Source of the DNA: JABDGM01 sp046349975
Lineage (GTDB): Bacteria > Planctomycetota > Planctomycetia > Pirellulales > Lacipirellulaceae
Assembly (NCBI GenBank): GCA_046349975.1
Contig: JAXMBH010000016.1
Location: 1 to 64,000 of the forward strand
Direction: 5' to 3'
Length of the DNA: 64,000 nt
Of the stretch, positions 17,192 through 29,798 are shown piece after piece. Position numbers and translations under genes: made by a program. The notes under the pieces were generated by a model, which worked only from the letters and a program-made list of their open reading frames with translations, ran no database searches and had not been told where the DNA came from. How positions within the stretch are numbered: the first letter of the stretch is position 1; the number at the start of each line of letters is the position of its first letter.

Positions 17192-19171
17192 TTAATCGTG
17201 CCGCCGATGCCGCCCGCCCGGATCCGGCATCAATTTCACGGCGGCGATGATCTCCGGCAGCTGCAGCTTGCCGTCGCGGTTTTGATCGATGTGAGTGAAA
17301 TACTGCTTCAACATATCGTTGAACGCCGACTCGGTTTCATTGAGACCGCCGTCGTGGTCGGCGTCGGCGGCATCGAACTTGCCAACGACATCGAGGCCGG
17401 TGGTCACTGGCTTCTTGCCAGCGGGCCGCGAATCATCGCGCGGCACCAGCACGTCGAAAAACCCGATCATCATCTCATCCCAAGTTTGATCGCCCCAATG
17501 CACGGTCGATTTCGGATCCGGATTCGCCGGATTGTCTTCCGAATTGTCATACACCGCCCGGCACGCTATGACCGACCCCGCCGGCAATACCCGTGGCTCG
17601 GCGAGCACGTAGCGAGTCTGCCAATTGAAGTCGTACTTGGGCAAATCGAGCAGCACTTCCCGCTCACCCGTCGGCAGAACCAGGTCATAGCGGAACGACT
17701 TGCCGCGCACGTGCATGTGGGGCGACAACGACACGAGCGTCACGTCTTGTTTCGTCGGTCGGCTTGAGGTCGTCACCACATAGTTCGCCTCGCCCGGCGG
17801 AATCTCGAACTCCGGGTTGACCACTTCGGTCGTAATCAGCTCCTTGTCGATCTGATCCAAGTCGGCAAAGACCAGTCCCACTTTCGTAATGTCCTTTTGT
17901 TCCGAACCATTCGGCGTGTAATGCATTTCAAATACGAACGTCGAACCCTTCGGCACACGCTTCGCCGAACCGGCCGGAAACGGGTCGAGCCTCAGGCCCG
18001 GCACGTACGCCGATAAGAAAATCCGATCGTGCTCCCATTCGCCACCCGGTGGCACGACGTACACGATCACGTGATGCACCACCGCCCGGTTGCCGGGAAT
18101 CACTTCCGCCGCCGAGATCCATTTATCTTCATCAAAACTCGCCTTCACAATGATGTGCTGATAAGGCACGCCATCGCGCCCGCCATGCGCCGGCACCGTG
18201 AATGCCTCGGGCATCGCGAGCACCACATCTGGCTCTCGCGGCAACTGCCAGCCGCTGGTATACGTTCGCGGCTGCGGCAGGTCCTGCTTATCGCCCTCCG
18301 GGCAACCGTTCTTCACCCACGTATACAGCTTCTCCTTCTCGGCCTCGGGCATGATGCGGGCATTCGCAAACACGCCGTACTTCGGATTCGCATGCCACGG
18401 CGGCATCCGCTGTTGCTTCACGACTTCCGACAGCATTTCGCCCCAACCCGCGGCTTCGTCATACGACGTCAATTGAAACGGCCCAATCTCGCCCGTGCGA
18501 TGGCATTCCACGCACCGCGCCTGCAAGATCGGGGCGATGTCGCGGCTATATGTCACCGCGCTATCGGCTTTCACTTCATGCGCGCGGCCAATGATGCACC
18601 CAACCGCCTCAGTCTCGGGCGTTGATACCTTCTTGCCGCTGAGGAGCTCATCCAGCGCCAGCCGCAAGTCCTCGCGCGTCGCCTTATCGCGCATCAAACC
18701 GACGAGATATTGGTCATCTATCCGCCCGGCATAACGCACCACCCCGTCACGATCGAGCACAAACACTTGCGGCGTCCGTTCGGCGCCGAATTTATCAGCG
18801 ACCTCGTTACGCTTGTCTTTCAGCACAGGAAATCGCATGTCATGCTCGCGCGCGAAAGCAGCAATTTCCGACAGCGAGTCCTGCACATTCGACATCACCG
18901 CAACCACCGCCACGCGCTGGCTCGCGTACTCATCGGCAAGCGCCTGCAGCCGCCCGGCGTACAATTTCGCGAGCGGGCACTCCGTCCCCAGAAACGCCAC
19001 GACCGCAATCTTCCCGTCGGCCATCTCGGCCAGCGAATGCTCCTGTCCTTGCACATCGGGCAGCCGAAATTCCTCGACCTTCTTGCCGACAACCGGCCCC
19101 GCGGCAACGGCCGTCGTCGCGCCATACAGCGAACCGAACAAGACCACAGCGGTAGCTAAATGAAGATTCAT
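17192..19171 (-). CDS. Redoxin / cytochrome c / copper monooxygenase-like / EF-hand fusion protein
   Basis: 659 residues with a signal peptide cleaved near residue 24. Residues 28-185 are a peroxiredoxin-like thioredoxin fold with one conserved Cys (C65 in LGTECPLAK). Residues 205-300 are a cytochrome-like module with CVECH (220-224). Residues 310-580 resemble the copper type II monooxygenase fold: H366-H367 (VVHHVIVY), H417 (EMHYTPNG), the HxH pair H485/H487 (SPHMHVRG) and a Met at 567/568 (TWDEMMIG), matching the CuA/CuB ligand order of peptidylglycine monooxygenase. Two EF-hand loops end the protein (D603-E614 and D629-E640). It is probably a periplasmic redox enzyme; the substrate is unknown. 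It converges on the aminotransferase, 21 bp apart. Confidence 0.9.
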   Translation of the reverse strand: MNLHLATAVVLFGSLYGATTAVAAGPVVGKKVEEFRLPDVQGQEHSLAEMADGKIAVVAFLGTECPLAKLYAGRLQALADEYASQRVAVVAVMSNVQDSLSEIAAFAREHDMRFPVLKDKRNEVADKFGAERTPQVFVLDRDGVVRYAGRIDDQYLVGLMRDKATREDLRLALDELLSGKKVSTPETEAVGCIIGRAHEVKADSAVTYSRDIAPILQARCVECHRTGEIGPFQLTSYDEAAGWGEMLSEVVKQQRMPPWHANPKYGVFANARIMPEAEKEKLYTWVKNGCPEGDKQDLPQPRTYTSGWQLPREPDVVLAMPEAFTVPAHGGRDGVPYQHIIVKASFDEDKWISAAEVIPGNRAVVHHVIVYVVPPGGEWEHDRIFLSAYVPGLRLDPFPAGSAKRVPKGSTFVFEMHYTPNGSEQKDITKVGLVFADLDQIDKELITTEVVNPEFEIPPGEANYVVTTSSRPTKQDVTLVSLSPHMHVRGKSFRYDLVLPTGEREVLLDLPKYDFNWQTRYVLAEPRVLPAGSVIACRAVYDNSEDNPANPDPKSTVHWGDQTWDEMMIGFFDVLVPRDDSRPAGKKPVTTGLDVVGKFDAADADHDGGLNETESAFNDMLKQYFTHIDQNRDGKLQLPEIIAAVKLMPDPGGRHRRHD

Positions 19172-19497
19172 AGGCGTGAACGCAATGTCGATTGAGAACG
19201 AGCAACAAGATAGCAGCCAGGCGACTCGGCCGAACGGCTTGCGAAGTATTCGCCTGGGACGAGCGCATATTGTCGCCGAAACGACGATACGATAGCAATT
19301 CAGTGCACGGGAAAGGTCGCTGCCCTAACACAGGCAGCTTTCGACGGCGGGCGCAACGCCTAAATGATACGCATCCGCCGTCCCGTGCCAATCGCAGTAT
19401 AGCATCGGCCTTTTGGCCCTGGCACCGCCCAACGCGCAGAATGCGCTGCGGAAATCAGGCCTGACAGCACAGCAGGCGGGCCACTTGCGCGAAAAAG
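19172..19497. other. Intergenic region, nothing recognised
   Basis: 326 bp between two minus-strand genes. It should contain the promoter of the redoxin/cytochrome fusion gene and the 3' end region of the PEP-CTERM gene's neighbour. I see no gene, terminator hairpin with T-run, or repeat. Confidence 0.4.
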
Positions 19498-20346
19498 CTA
19501 GAAATCCTGTTGCCGACGCCGGCTGGCCGCCACACCGTACGCGATCAACGTGATCCACGTCGCTGCCAGCGGTTCTGGGACGGCGCTCGTCACCCCGTTC
19601 GCAACTGCGCCGCCCGCGGCCGTTGCGCCAAAGTTGGCTCGCCAATCGGCTAAGTCGGTTTCCGTGTAAATGGTACCCAGCCCGTCTCTCGCTACGACGT
19701 AATCGGCCGCATCCACAAATCCATCGGCATTGAAGTCACCGATGAGCACCGGCGGAGCCGAGGGATCGATCAAAGTCAACGCAGTCAGCGCGAAGTCGAC
19801 GTACAGGCCAATCGTATAACTGGTGAACCCTTTGAGCAGCAGCGTATTGCCAATGTAACTGGGCGTCGATTCGCTATAGCTGAAAACATTGCCCGCACTT
19901 CCCGATGCCTGAAACGCGAGGGGGTCGCCAAAAGCGTCCTCGCCGTTAATCTTTGGCATGATTTCGATCGATCCTCCTGCCCCGGCAGTGTTGGCCAGTA
20001 GTTTGGCCGAAAACGCGGGGAGATCGAACACACTGCCGTCGCTGCGCGACAGGTCGATTCTCGCGCCGCTCGTACTGGGGCCGGCTGTTACCGCTTGAGC
20101 CTCGACGCCACTCGGCCAGGGAACGCGGACCGGCCGACCAATCGGGTTAGGACCAATGCCGCCAGTAAATAGCTTGTCGCGCGTGAACTTGAACACGTAG
20201 CCGTTGCTGCTGATGCTGTCCCACGTAGCGCCCGATGCCACGGGCGTGGCCACTTGCGTGGGGGCGAAGAACTGCGTGGTTACGGCTTGGGCATTGGCCC
20301 AGCCCAACCCACCCACCATTACTAGGACGACGATCGCGGGTCGCAT
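19498..20346 (-). CDS. PEP-CTERM sorting domain protein with dockerin-like repeat
   Basis: About 282 residues from the ATG at 20346 (a TTG four codons upstream is an alternative). A signal peptide (VVLVMVGGLGWANA) is followed by an Ala/Ser/Thr/Gly-rich beta-sandwich-like domain. Near residue 205 a Ca-binding dockerin-like loop (DFNADGFVDAADYVVARD) and a second degenerate half (ADWRANFG) are seen. The C-terminus has VPEPLAATW, a hydrophobic stretch and ASRRRQ, the PEP-CTERM signal. It is predicted to be exported and exosortase-processed. It is separated by 498 bp, containing a palindromic element, from the operon at 20844-29363. The ligand is unknown. Confidence 0.85.
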   Translation of the reverse strand: MRPAIVVLVMVGGLGWANAQAVTTQFFAPTQVATPVASGATWDSISSNGYVFKFTRDKLFTGGIGPNPIGRPVRVPWPSGVEAQAVTAGPSTSGARIDLSRSDGSVFDLPAFSAKLLANTAGAGGSIEIMPKINGEDAFGDPLAFQASGSAGNVFSYSESTPSYIGNTLLLKGFTSYTIGLYVDFALTALTLIDPSAPPVLIGDFNADGFVDAADYVVARDGLGTIYTETDLADWRANFGATAAGGAVANGVTSAVPEPLAATWITLIAYGVAASRRRQQDF

Positions 20347-20365
20347 GGCGACTACCAATAAAAAA

Positions 20366-20459
20366 CGCCTGTTGAAAAAGGGGACAGGCTGTGTTGCCCG
20401 CTCTCAAGAATGTCGCGGATCTCAAGCCCGCGACTGCGCCTATCCCCTTTTCAACAGGC
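20366..20459. repeat. Palindromic element with GTTGAAAAGGGG arms
   Basis: Outer arms around CCTGTTGAAAAAGGGG (from 20368) and CCCCTTTTCAACAGG (to 20458) are inverted copies with one base difference in the A-run. Inside, GTCGCGG (20412-20418) pairs with CCGCGAC (20428-20434), and the left arm itself can fold (GCCTGT...ACAGGC, 20367-20389). A further AGGGCAA...TTGCCCT pair lies just outside (20465-20471, 20492-20498). The element sits between two minus-strand genes and has no coding potential. It looks like a small non-autonomous element. Confidence 0.65.
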
Positions 20460-20843
20460 CTGAGAGGGCAAACTCAAGGATCACACTCGTGTTGCCCTTC
20501 TGTGCCGTTAAAGGCTTGGGTGCTACAGATAGCAACTCAAATGCCAGCAGTGAAAAAAGTACGACGATGCCGATTCTCCGAGAAAAATCGAAGTTCCGAC
20601 ACGTGGCGCACAAATTCACGTTCGGCGAGCGCGCGAAAACGCACGATTTTGAGCACACCTGCGCGCTTCCGGAGCGCTTTGCACACGAAAATCATCGACT
20701 TCCATTACGAAAGAAACCTCGCGCAACACCCAATCTCACGAGCCCTCAATTTCAGCTGCAGAACGACGCGCTGCACAGAATGCTTACACTCCATAGGCGG
20801 AGGCAAGCTCAATCACACAGGGGGGCACGCTGGAAGTGTCGAG
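20460..20843. other. Intergenic region downstream of the DUF1501 operon
   Basis: 384 bp following the stop of the cytochrome/WD40 gene on the minus strand. Apart from the AGGGCAA/TTGCCCT inverted pair next to the palindromic element I see no gene. Open frames on the plus strand here lack a plausible start and composition. Confidence 0.4.
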
Positions 20844-23168
20844 CTACTTCGTCGATCGAGTTTGTGCTTCGCGAATCTTCGCCGCCACGGCATCGACACC
20901 CTTCGCGGCGTCCTCAGCCTGTTTCTTCGCCGCATCCGCCGAAGACTGCGCCGCCGCGAGCTGTTTCGCCGCCTCATCGACCGCGGCCTGTTGATCTGCG
21001 GCCACCTTACGCGCCGCTTCCAGTTCTTTCTGCAATGCCGCAATCTTGTCCCGGAACGCAATCTCATCGGTCCACCGCGCGGCCGCCTGTTGTGCCGCGG
21101 CCAATTCCGCCTCGAGCGGCGCCGCGGCTTGCTGTGCCCCCGCCAGCGCCTTGGCCGCCTGGTCGTGCTGGGCTTGAACAGCTTTCAACTGTTCGCCGGC
21201 TGCGGCCGCTTCCTTGCCGATAGCCTCAGATTGAGCGTTCAAACTTTTGAGCTGCGCATCCGCATTCGCGATTGCCGAGGTTAACTCGCTGAGCTTCGTC
21301 TGAAATGCCGCCGCGCCGGCTTCCATCACTTTCTGCTGCTCGGTAAGCTGCTTCTGCACCTCCGCAAGCTTGGCATCTGTCGGCACTTTACCGAGCGCCT
21401 CGGTCACCTGCCGCAAAGCCTCGCCCACCAGGGGCCGGGCCGCTTCGTTCTGTGTGATCGTCGCCGCGATTTTGTTCCGCTCCGCTTCAGCGACGGCCCG
21501 GGCCTCATCGACCGGCTTCTTTTCAGCCGCCAATTTTTCGGCCTTCGCCTGAATGGCCGCAAAAGCTTGCTGAGCGGTTGCCAATTGGCCTTCTGCTTTC
21601 TTGGCTTCAGCCTCCGCTTTCTGCTTGGCATCAGCCAGTGGCGCAATCGCGGCGATCTTTTGTTCCAGCGTGGTCTTAGCCGCCGCCAGCCGTTCGTCTA
21701 GTGAGGGCGGATTCGTAACCACGCTGCCGAGCGGCGACGCGTCATCACCTTTGAACACCTGCAATCCGCCGGACCAACTCCCCGCAATCGCCCGCTGCGA
21801 TTCGTCACAAAATGCGACGCTCACCGCAATTTCACCCAACGGCTTGGTCTCCCGCGCCTGGGCGCCATCCTGGTTCCACCACCGCACGACCCCGTCGCGC
21901 CCGCCGGTGAGGAGATTGCCATCGCGCGTGAACTTGATCGACTCGAGCGCCGCCTTGGCATTCCACTTCTTCACGGCGTTGCCGTTTTCCATTTCCCACA
22001 GCGTGACGTTCGCATCTTCCGACGCCGACGCCAGCAAATTCGAATCGCCACGCCAGGCCACTGCCGTAATCGCCGCCGTATGCCCGGCGAGCGTGAGATA
22101 CTCATGCCCTGTTTCCGCCTCCCACACGCACAGCCCGCCGTTGCGGTCGGCCGTTGCCAAGAGCACGCCATCGGGGCTGAACTCCAATGCCGTCACCCAC
22201 TCAGTGTGCTTCGCGATCTCGTACAGCAGCGCGCCGGTTTCTGTTGAATACACTTTCACGCGCCGCAGCGCCGTGCCGAGTGCAACACGCTTATGATCGG
22301 CGCTAATATCCGCGGCGAGTACCGTGTCTGTTTCATTGCCAATGTCGGTAACGCGCTCGCCGGTCGCAACATCCCACACCACAACTTTACCGCTGGCGCC
22401 CGCCCGTCCACCGCCGGCAATCAACAGTGCTCCGTCGCGGCTGAACCGCACGACATTCGGCTGACCTTCGGGAAACGGCAACACGCCGAGCATATCGAGC
22501 GATTTCGTATCGTATAGCAGCACCTGCCGCTGACTCGTTACCGCCACGATCGGCGCCCACGGATGCGTTGCCAGCGACCGCGCCATCGGCGGCTTCGCCA
22601 ACTTCAGCGCTGGTTCCAGAACCATTCGCGGCGGTATCGCCACATGCTCAGGCCGCACGTTCGACGCCCCCGCCGCGGCCGCCACCATCTTGGCCTTCGG
22701 TTTCGCCGCCGTGCTGCCGGCGTTCTCGAGCGCCCCGCCATTGATCCACCGCTTGATCAAATCAAGCTCGGCATCTGGCAACTTATCCGCGTTCTGCGGC
22801 ATGAACGGCTCCGACTTGTGCGTGACGAGCGCGAACATGTAGCTCGCATCCGCATCGCCCGGCGAAACCGATTCGCCCGAACCGCCGCCCTTCATCAAGT
22901 TGAGATACGTCGTAACGTCGAAATCGCCCTTCTTCGCAGTCGGGTTGTGACACGACCCACACCGCTGCTTCAGCAGCGGCGCGATGTGCTCGTCATACGT
23001 GACCTTGTCATCAGCCTTGACCGCGCGTGCGCCACACAGCGAAACAATTGCGCACACTAGAAGAATCCATCTCTTGGAGCACGCAGCGCAAGCAAGTGCC
23101 GCGGGCACGCGGCCGCTGCGCACACTCATAAATTGATTCAATTGCCAATCCCGCAACATCGTCATCAT
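20844..23168 (-). CDS. Cytochrome c domain / WD40 repeat / coiled-coil protein
   Basis: About 774 residues. The ATG at 23168 lies 2 bp after the stop of the upstream gene; the in-frame ATG at 23129 gives a shorter leader, and either yields a signal peptide (ILLVCAIVSLCGARAVKA). A planctomycete cytochrome module follows with CGSCHN and MPQNADKLPDAELDLIKRW. A WD40 propeller spans roughly residues 170-470 (WVTALEFSPDGVLLATAD). The last 270 residues are a long Ala/Glu/Lys/Gln-rich helical region (KQKAEAEAKKAEGQLATAQQ) predicted as coiled coil. It is the last gene of the four-gene operon with DUF1501, PPC-like and DUF1549/1553 genes. It is predicted to be periplasmic. Confidence 0.88.
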   Translation of the reverse strand: MMTMLRDWQLNQFMSVRSGRVPAALACAACSKRWILLVCAIVSLCGARAVKADDKVTYDEHIAPLLKQRCGSCHNPTAKKGDFDVTTYLNLMKGGGSGESVSPGDADASYMFALVTHKSEPFMPQNADKLPDAELDLIKRWINGGALENAGSTAAKPKAKMVAAAAGASNVRPEHVAIPPRMVLEPALKLAKPPMARSLATHPWAPIVAVTSQRQVLLYDTKSLDMLGVLPFPEGQPNVVRFSRDGALLIAGGGRAGASGKVVVWDVATGERVTDIGNETDTVLAADISADHKRVALGTALRRVKVYSTETGALLYEIAKHTEWVTALEFSPDGVLLATADRNGGLCVWEAETGHEYLTLAGHTAAITAVAWRGDSNLLASASEDANVTLWEMENGNAVKKWNAKAALESIKFTRDGNLLTGGRDGVVRWWNQDGAQARETKPLGEIAVSVAFCDESQRAIAGSWSGGLQVFKGDDASPLGSVVTNPPSLDERLAAAKTTLEQKIAAIAPLADAKQKAEAEAKKAEGQLATAQQAFAAIQAKAEKLAAEKKPVDEARAVAEAERNKIAATITQNEAARPLVGEALRQVTEALGKVPTDAKLAEVQKQLTEQQKVMEAGAAAFQTKLSELTSAIANADAQLKSLNAQSEAIGKEAAAAGEQLKAVQAQHDQAAKALAGAQQAAAPLEAELAAAQQAAARWTDEIAFRDKIAALQKELEAARKVAADQQAAVDEAAKQLAAAQSSADAAKKQAEDAAKGVDAVAAKIREAQTRSTK

Positions 23169-23170
23169 CA

Positions 23171-25608
<2,438 letters not shown>

Positions 25609-25612
<4 letters not shown>

Positions 25613-28056
25613 GGCTTCTTCGCCTCCTCACGGGCCTTCGCCCGCAATTGCTCGAGTCGCGACAACGGCTTGGCCGCCGGCGCCGCCGGGGTTGCTTGCG
25701 GCGCTGCAGCCGCAGCCGGCGGGGCAGGGGCCGCTGCCGGCGGTTCCGTCACTTGTAATTCCGTACCGCCCACGGTACCAATCACGGGATCGCCGTTCTG
25801 CGTTAGCGTCACCTGGCAAATCAGCGACTTGTGGCTGCCGACCGGCGTATCCTTCGTCGTCTTTACCTGGAACGCCAGTTCCTTCGTGTCTTTATCGAAG
25901 TCGATCGGGTCCGCCGTCGTTCCCGGCGGCAGACCGAGCAATTCCGCCTTCGCCTTGCCTTCAAACGGTGTGTTGTGCGTAATGATGCACTGCAGCGCCG
26001 TCGCTTGGCCTTTGTCGCAAGCAGCCCGCTTCGCATCGAACGTTACAAACCGCTCCGCAATCTCAAGCTCGGCAAGCTGCGACGATACCCACGCCTGCCC
26101 ATCCATCTCGGCGGCACCAATCACCATCATTGGCCACTTGCCGAGCATCGCGTCGGCCGTCGCCGTGATTGGATACACGCCCTCGCTCTGCCCCTTGTCG
26201 ATCGTGATCGCCCCCGCCGAACTCACGCCCGGCGGGTTAAACGGAAACTGCACCGTCAGCGGCCCATCGAACCCGGCATCGCGCTTGAGCAGCACCTTCA
26301 GGTTCATCGTCCCCGCTCGCACGAGCGGCGCCTTCGGCTGCACGATCTCCAAGTGGTACGGCACCTTCTCCGCCACGCTGATCGCCAGCTTGTTGACCAC
26401 TCCCGAAATGAACACGGCATTGTTGGGCTCACCCAGCACAAAATCGGCCTGATTCTCGAATCCCCCTTCCAGCGGCGCTTGCTTGTCGTCGGCCAGCTTC
26501 GCGCGGAAATCGATGAGGTCACCATCGACCGGTGCATCTTCCGCCGCCTCGAACACCGCCGGCACGAGTGTCAGGCTCGGGTGCATCGGCTTCGCGACCA
26601 TGGTCACGCCAGGGATAAGATTCTTCGATAACAGCTCGATCGGCCCGCCGAAATCAGCCCGCGTTGCCAGTATGAGCGTGCCATATCGATTGCCACGCGG
26701 CACAACCACCGTCTGCCGCGTTTGCGAGTACCGATCGACACGCGGAATGCCAACCGTTAGTTTCGGCGTCACCGGCGTCAGTTCAACGCGATACACATAC
26801 GTCGGCCCGCCCTGATTCAAGTGATCCGCAATGCGTAGATAGTAGTCGCCATCCTCCGGCACCTGCCAACGCAGGTAGCTGTCCTGCCCGCGGGCATCGT
26901 CGGCGCCCGCAATGCCGGCCTTGTCGGATTTATAGATGTTGAGCACCGGATCGATCGGCGAACCAATCCGTCGCCCGTACACTTCGACCTCCCACGTCTG
27001 CCCCTTCTTCGCGCTGACCTTGAAGAAGTCGACGTCGCCCGCCTTCTCCAGCCGGCCATTGAGCGCGAGCGGCAACTCGCCGACGGTCGCGTTCTCGAAC
27101 CCGTCGTTCGGCTCCGCTTCCATCACGTTGCCTTCGGAAAACGCGCGAAACGGCACCGCCGACGGCGTGATCCCGCCCCCATCCTCAATGAACTGATCCG
27201 CGTCCGATTTGGCATCTGCCGCGAGCGTGATTTGCTTTTCGATCGGCCCTGCCGCATCCCCGAGAAACTGCACCTTCAGCTGCTCGCCGCGCTTGCCGCC
27301 AGCCGGGTACGCCACGCTCGGCCGCGGGTAGCCGCCGACATGCAGCCGATACTTGCAGTTATCTGCACCCCGATACGAACTCTCGCGCACCAGAATCGTG
27401 TAATCGCCATCCTCTGGCGCCACGACCGAGAAGAATCCGTCTTGCCGTGCGAGTGCCGTGTCATCGACTGCGGCCAGTTCAAACCGGTTCTTATTCATCA
27501 CCGAGATGAATGGATCGAAATACGCTTGTCCCAGCCGAATGCCTTCGACCTCGACCGATATCCGCTGCCCCTTGGCCACATGCACGCGGTAGTAGTCGGC
27601 ATCCTCGTTCTGCAGCGTGCCCGTCACGCACACATTCATGTCGATCGCCTGCGGAGCATCAAAACCGTTGTTCGGCTCCTTCTCATCAACACCCGGCAGC
27701 GCGCCCACAAAAAACGAGCGATAATCCGAGATGCCGCTCCGCGTTCGCACCTGCGCCATGTGCTGCCCCAACCGGCAATCGGGCGCAACCTCGACGGTCG
27801 CCTTCACATTCTGAGGATCGACGACCTCAACCTTCTTCACCGTGACGCCCGGTTCATACAACAGCACTTCTTCGGCGTCTTTGAAGTGGGCGCCCGTGAA
27901 CGTGAGCACGTGCTCATGCCCGCGCTGCACGCCCGGCGGCAAGATATACGACAAATTCGGCGACGCCGCCTCCAGCGCACCGCCACCCAGCATGGCGGCC
28001 GCGGCGCACACCGCCAGCCACGCACGGAAAACAACCCACCCCGAACTGTCTTTCAT
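25609..28056 (-). CDS. Pre-peptidase C-terminal (PPC) domain-containing exported protein
   Basis: 815 residues from the ATG at 28056, which overlaps the TGA of the DUF1501 gene as ATGA; a longer frame runs upstream inside DUF1501 but lacks signal-peptide character. A signal peptide is followed by an IPT/TIG-like N-terminal domain and at least two PPC-like modules: EKEPNNGFDAPQAIDMNV with DADYYRVHVAKGQ, and EAEPNDGFENATVGELPL with VDFFKVSAKKGQ. Further beta-sandwich regions follow. The tail is Ala/Pro-rich (AAPAPPAAAAAPQ) and ends in a basic helical stretch. No peptidase motif is present. It is the second gene of the DUF1501 operon; its probable role is carbohydrate or protein binding at the cell surface. 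Confidence 0.88.
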
Positions 28057-29363
28057 GCCAGTAGCTCGCGTACCACCTCGCCGTCCTTGACGATTTCGAC
28101 AGGGCGCGGTCCCGGCGCCACCAGTTCTTTGTCCGCCACGATGCCAATGCATTGGTAGATCGTCGTGGCCCAGTTCTCGATCGTCAGCGGGTTATCCTGC
28201 GGCTCGCTTGCGGTCGCATCGCTGCTGCCGTATACGCTGCCCTTCTTGATACCGCCGCCGGCCATCACCACGCTAAATACCTTCGGCCAATGATCGCGCC
28301 CCGCCGTGGCATTGATCTTCGGCGTGCGGCCAAACTCGCTGGCCACGACCACCATCGTCGAATCGAGCAAGTTGCGGCGCTCCAAATCGCGAATCAGCGC
28401 CGCAAACCCCTGATCGAACGCCGGCAATTGGCTCGACATGGCGCCGGCGATGCTGTCATGATTGTCCCAGCTGCCGTAGGTGAGCGTCACGAACCGCACG
28501 CCCGCCTCGACCAGCCGCCGGGCGAGCAGCATCCGCGCGCCCGCCGTGTTGCGGCCGTACTCATCGCGAACATTGGCCGGCTCTTTGCTGATATCGAACG
28601 CCTCGCGCGCCTTCTGCGAACTGATCAGCGCATAAGCGCGTTGATAGTTCGTGTCGACCGCATCCAGCGCGTCGCTCTTCTCGATCTTACGGAAGTGGTC
28701 GTTCACAATATCGAGCATCTTCCGACGCCCAGTGAAGCGACTGTCATCCACATCGCCCGGCCGCTGCAGATCGCGCACCTGGAAACCTTCGCGCGCCGGA
28801 TCATCGCCCAAGCTGAACGCCCCGAACGATGAGCTCAAATAACCCGTGCCCGCGTAAATGTTCGGCATACTCGGAATGCACACGTACGGCGGCAAGTCGG
28901 CCCGCGGACCAAATTCGTGCGACACCACCGATCCAAAGCTCGGGTACAAAGTCGCCGGGCTCGGCTTGTACCCAGTGAACATGTTGTGCGTGCCGCGCTC
29001 GTGCGCCGCCTCGCCGTGCGTCATCGATCGCACGATCGTAATCTTGTCGGCAATCTGTGCCGTCTGCGGCAAGTATTGCCCCACGCGCACGCCCGGCACC
29101 TTCGTCTCGATGCTCGTGAACGGCCCGCGATATTCCATCGGCGCGAACGGCTTCGGGTCGAATGTCTCCTGATGCGCCATCCCGCCCGGCATGAAGATAT
29201 AGATGACGCTCTTCGCCGTGCCTTCCTTGCTTTCGTAAAACTTGGCCTCCCCGCGGGCCGACCGCAGCTGAAAGAACTCCGGCAGCGTCAGCCCCAAGCC
29301 GCCGATCGCCCCCACCGTGAGAAAACTTCGCCGACTAAGCGGATTGCCAGGGCAGCACGTCAT
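28053..29363 (-). CDS. DUF1501 domain-containing protein with Tat signal
   Basis: 436 residues. The N-terminus holds a twin-arginine signal (LSRRSFLTVGAIGGLGL). Motifs shared with the other DUF1501 gene of the window are IFMPGGMAHQETFDPK, IVRSMTHGEAAHERGTH, RFVTLTYGSWDNH, EFGRTPKINATAGRDHWP and VFSVVMAGGG. The family is related to the alkaline phosphatase-like fold (metal-binding Asp/His in WDNHD and GRDHW). It is the first gene of the four-gene minus operon down to 20844, overlapping the next gene by ATGA. Export is via Tat; the enzymatic role is unknown. Confidence 0.94.
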   Translation of the reverse strand: MTCCPGNPLSRRSFLTVGAIGGLGLTLPEFFQLRSARGEAKFYESKEGTAKSVIYIFMPGGMAHQETFDPKPFAPMEYRGPFTSIETKVPGVRVGQYLPQTAQIADKITIVRSMTHGEAAHERGTHNMFTGYKPSPATLYPSFGSVVSHEFGPRADLPPYVCIPSMPNIYAGTGYLSSSFGAFSLGDDPAREGFQVRDLQRPGDVDDSRFTGRRKMLDIVNDHFRKIEKSDALDAVDTNYQRAYALISSQKAREAFDISKEPANVRDEYGRNTAGARMLLARRLVEAGVRFVTLTYGSWDNHDSIAGAMSSQLPAFDQGFAALIRDLERRNLLDSTMVVVASEFGRTPKINATAGRDHWPKVFSVVMAGGGIKKGSVYGSSDATASEPQDNPLTIENWATTIYQCIGIVADKELVAPGPRPVEIVKDGEVVRELLA

Positions 29364-29798
29364 ACCTCGTCCTCCGTATACGCTTGATGGAAATGAAGCG
29401 CAACAACGTTCAGTCGAAACTATAGTAATTGGCGAGCTGCTCGCCAGGGACTGGTGAGATTCCTGAACCGAATGCCAGGCAAATTATAATGAGCGGGCGG
29501 GACGTTGCTCGGGCGGCACTCCGCCAACCGCAACGCAAGCAGGGTGGGCAGCAATTAAGCTACCGTCCGCGCACCCCCAAAGTCAAGCAAATTCCCGCCC
29601 GCCCAAGAGAAGAAATAAAGATGCCAAGTGCTCCCGGCGGCCGCGAATCCCGCCCACTCCGAATACCTTCCGCCGCCCGCCTAAACTAGCGCATCCATCC
29701 ATCGCCGCTTAACAATTCCGATTTGCCGGCGTGCGCTTGCCCTCGGATTCCGCGCCGGATAAGGTCGGCGGCCCAATCGCTCAACCAATGATAAATCA
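29364..29798. other. Intergenic region upstream of the DUF1501 operon
   Basis: 435 bp with no gene seen. It contains the presumed promoter of the DUF1501 operon; no convincing -10/-35 pair could be read. The neighbouring palindromic element begins at 29799. Confidence 0.4.
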
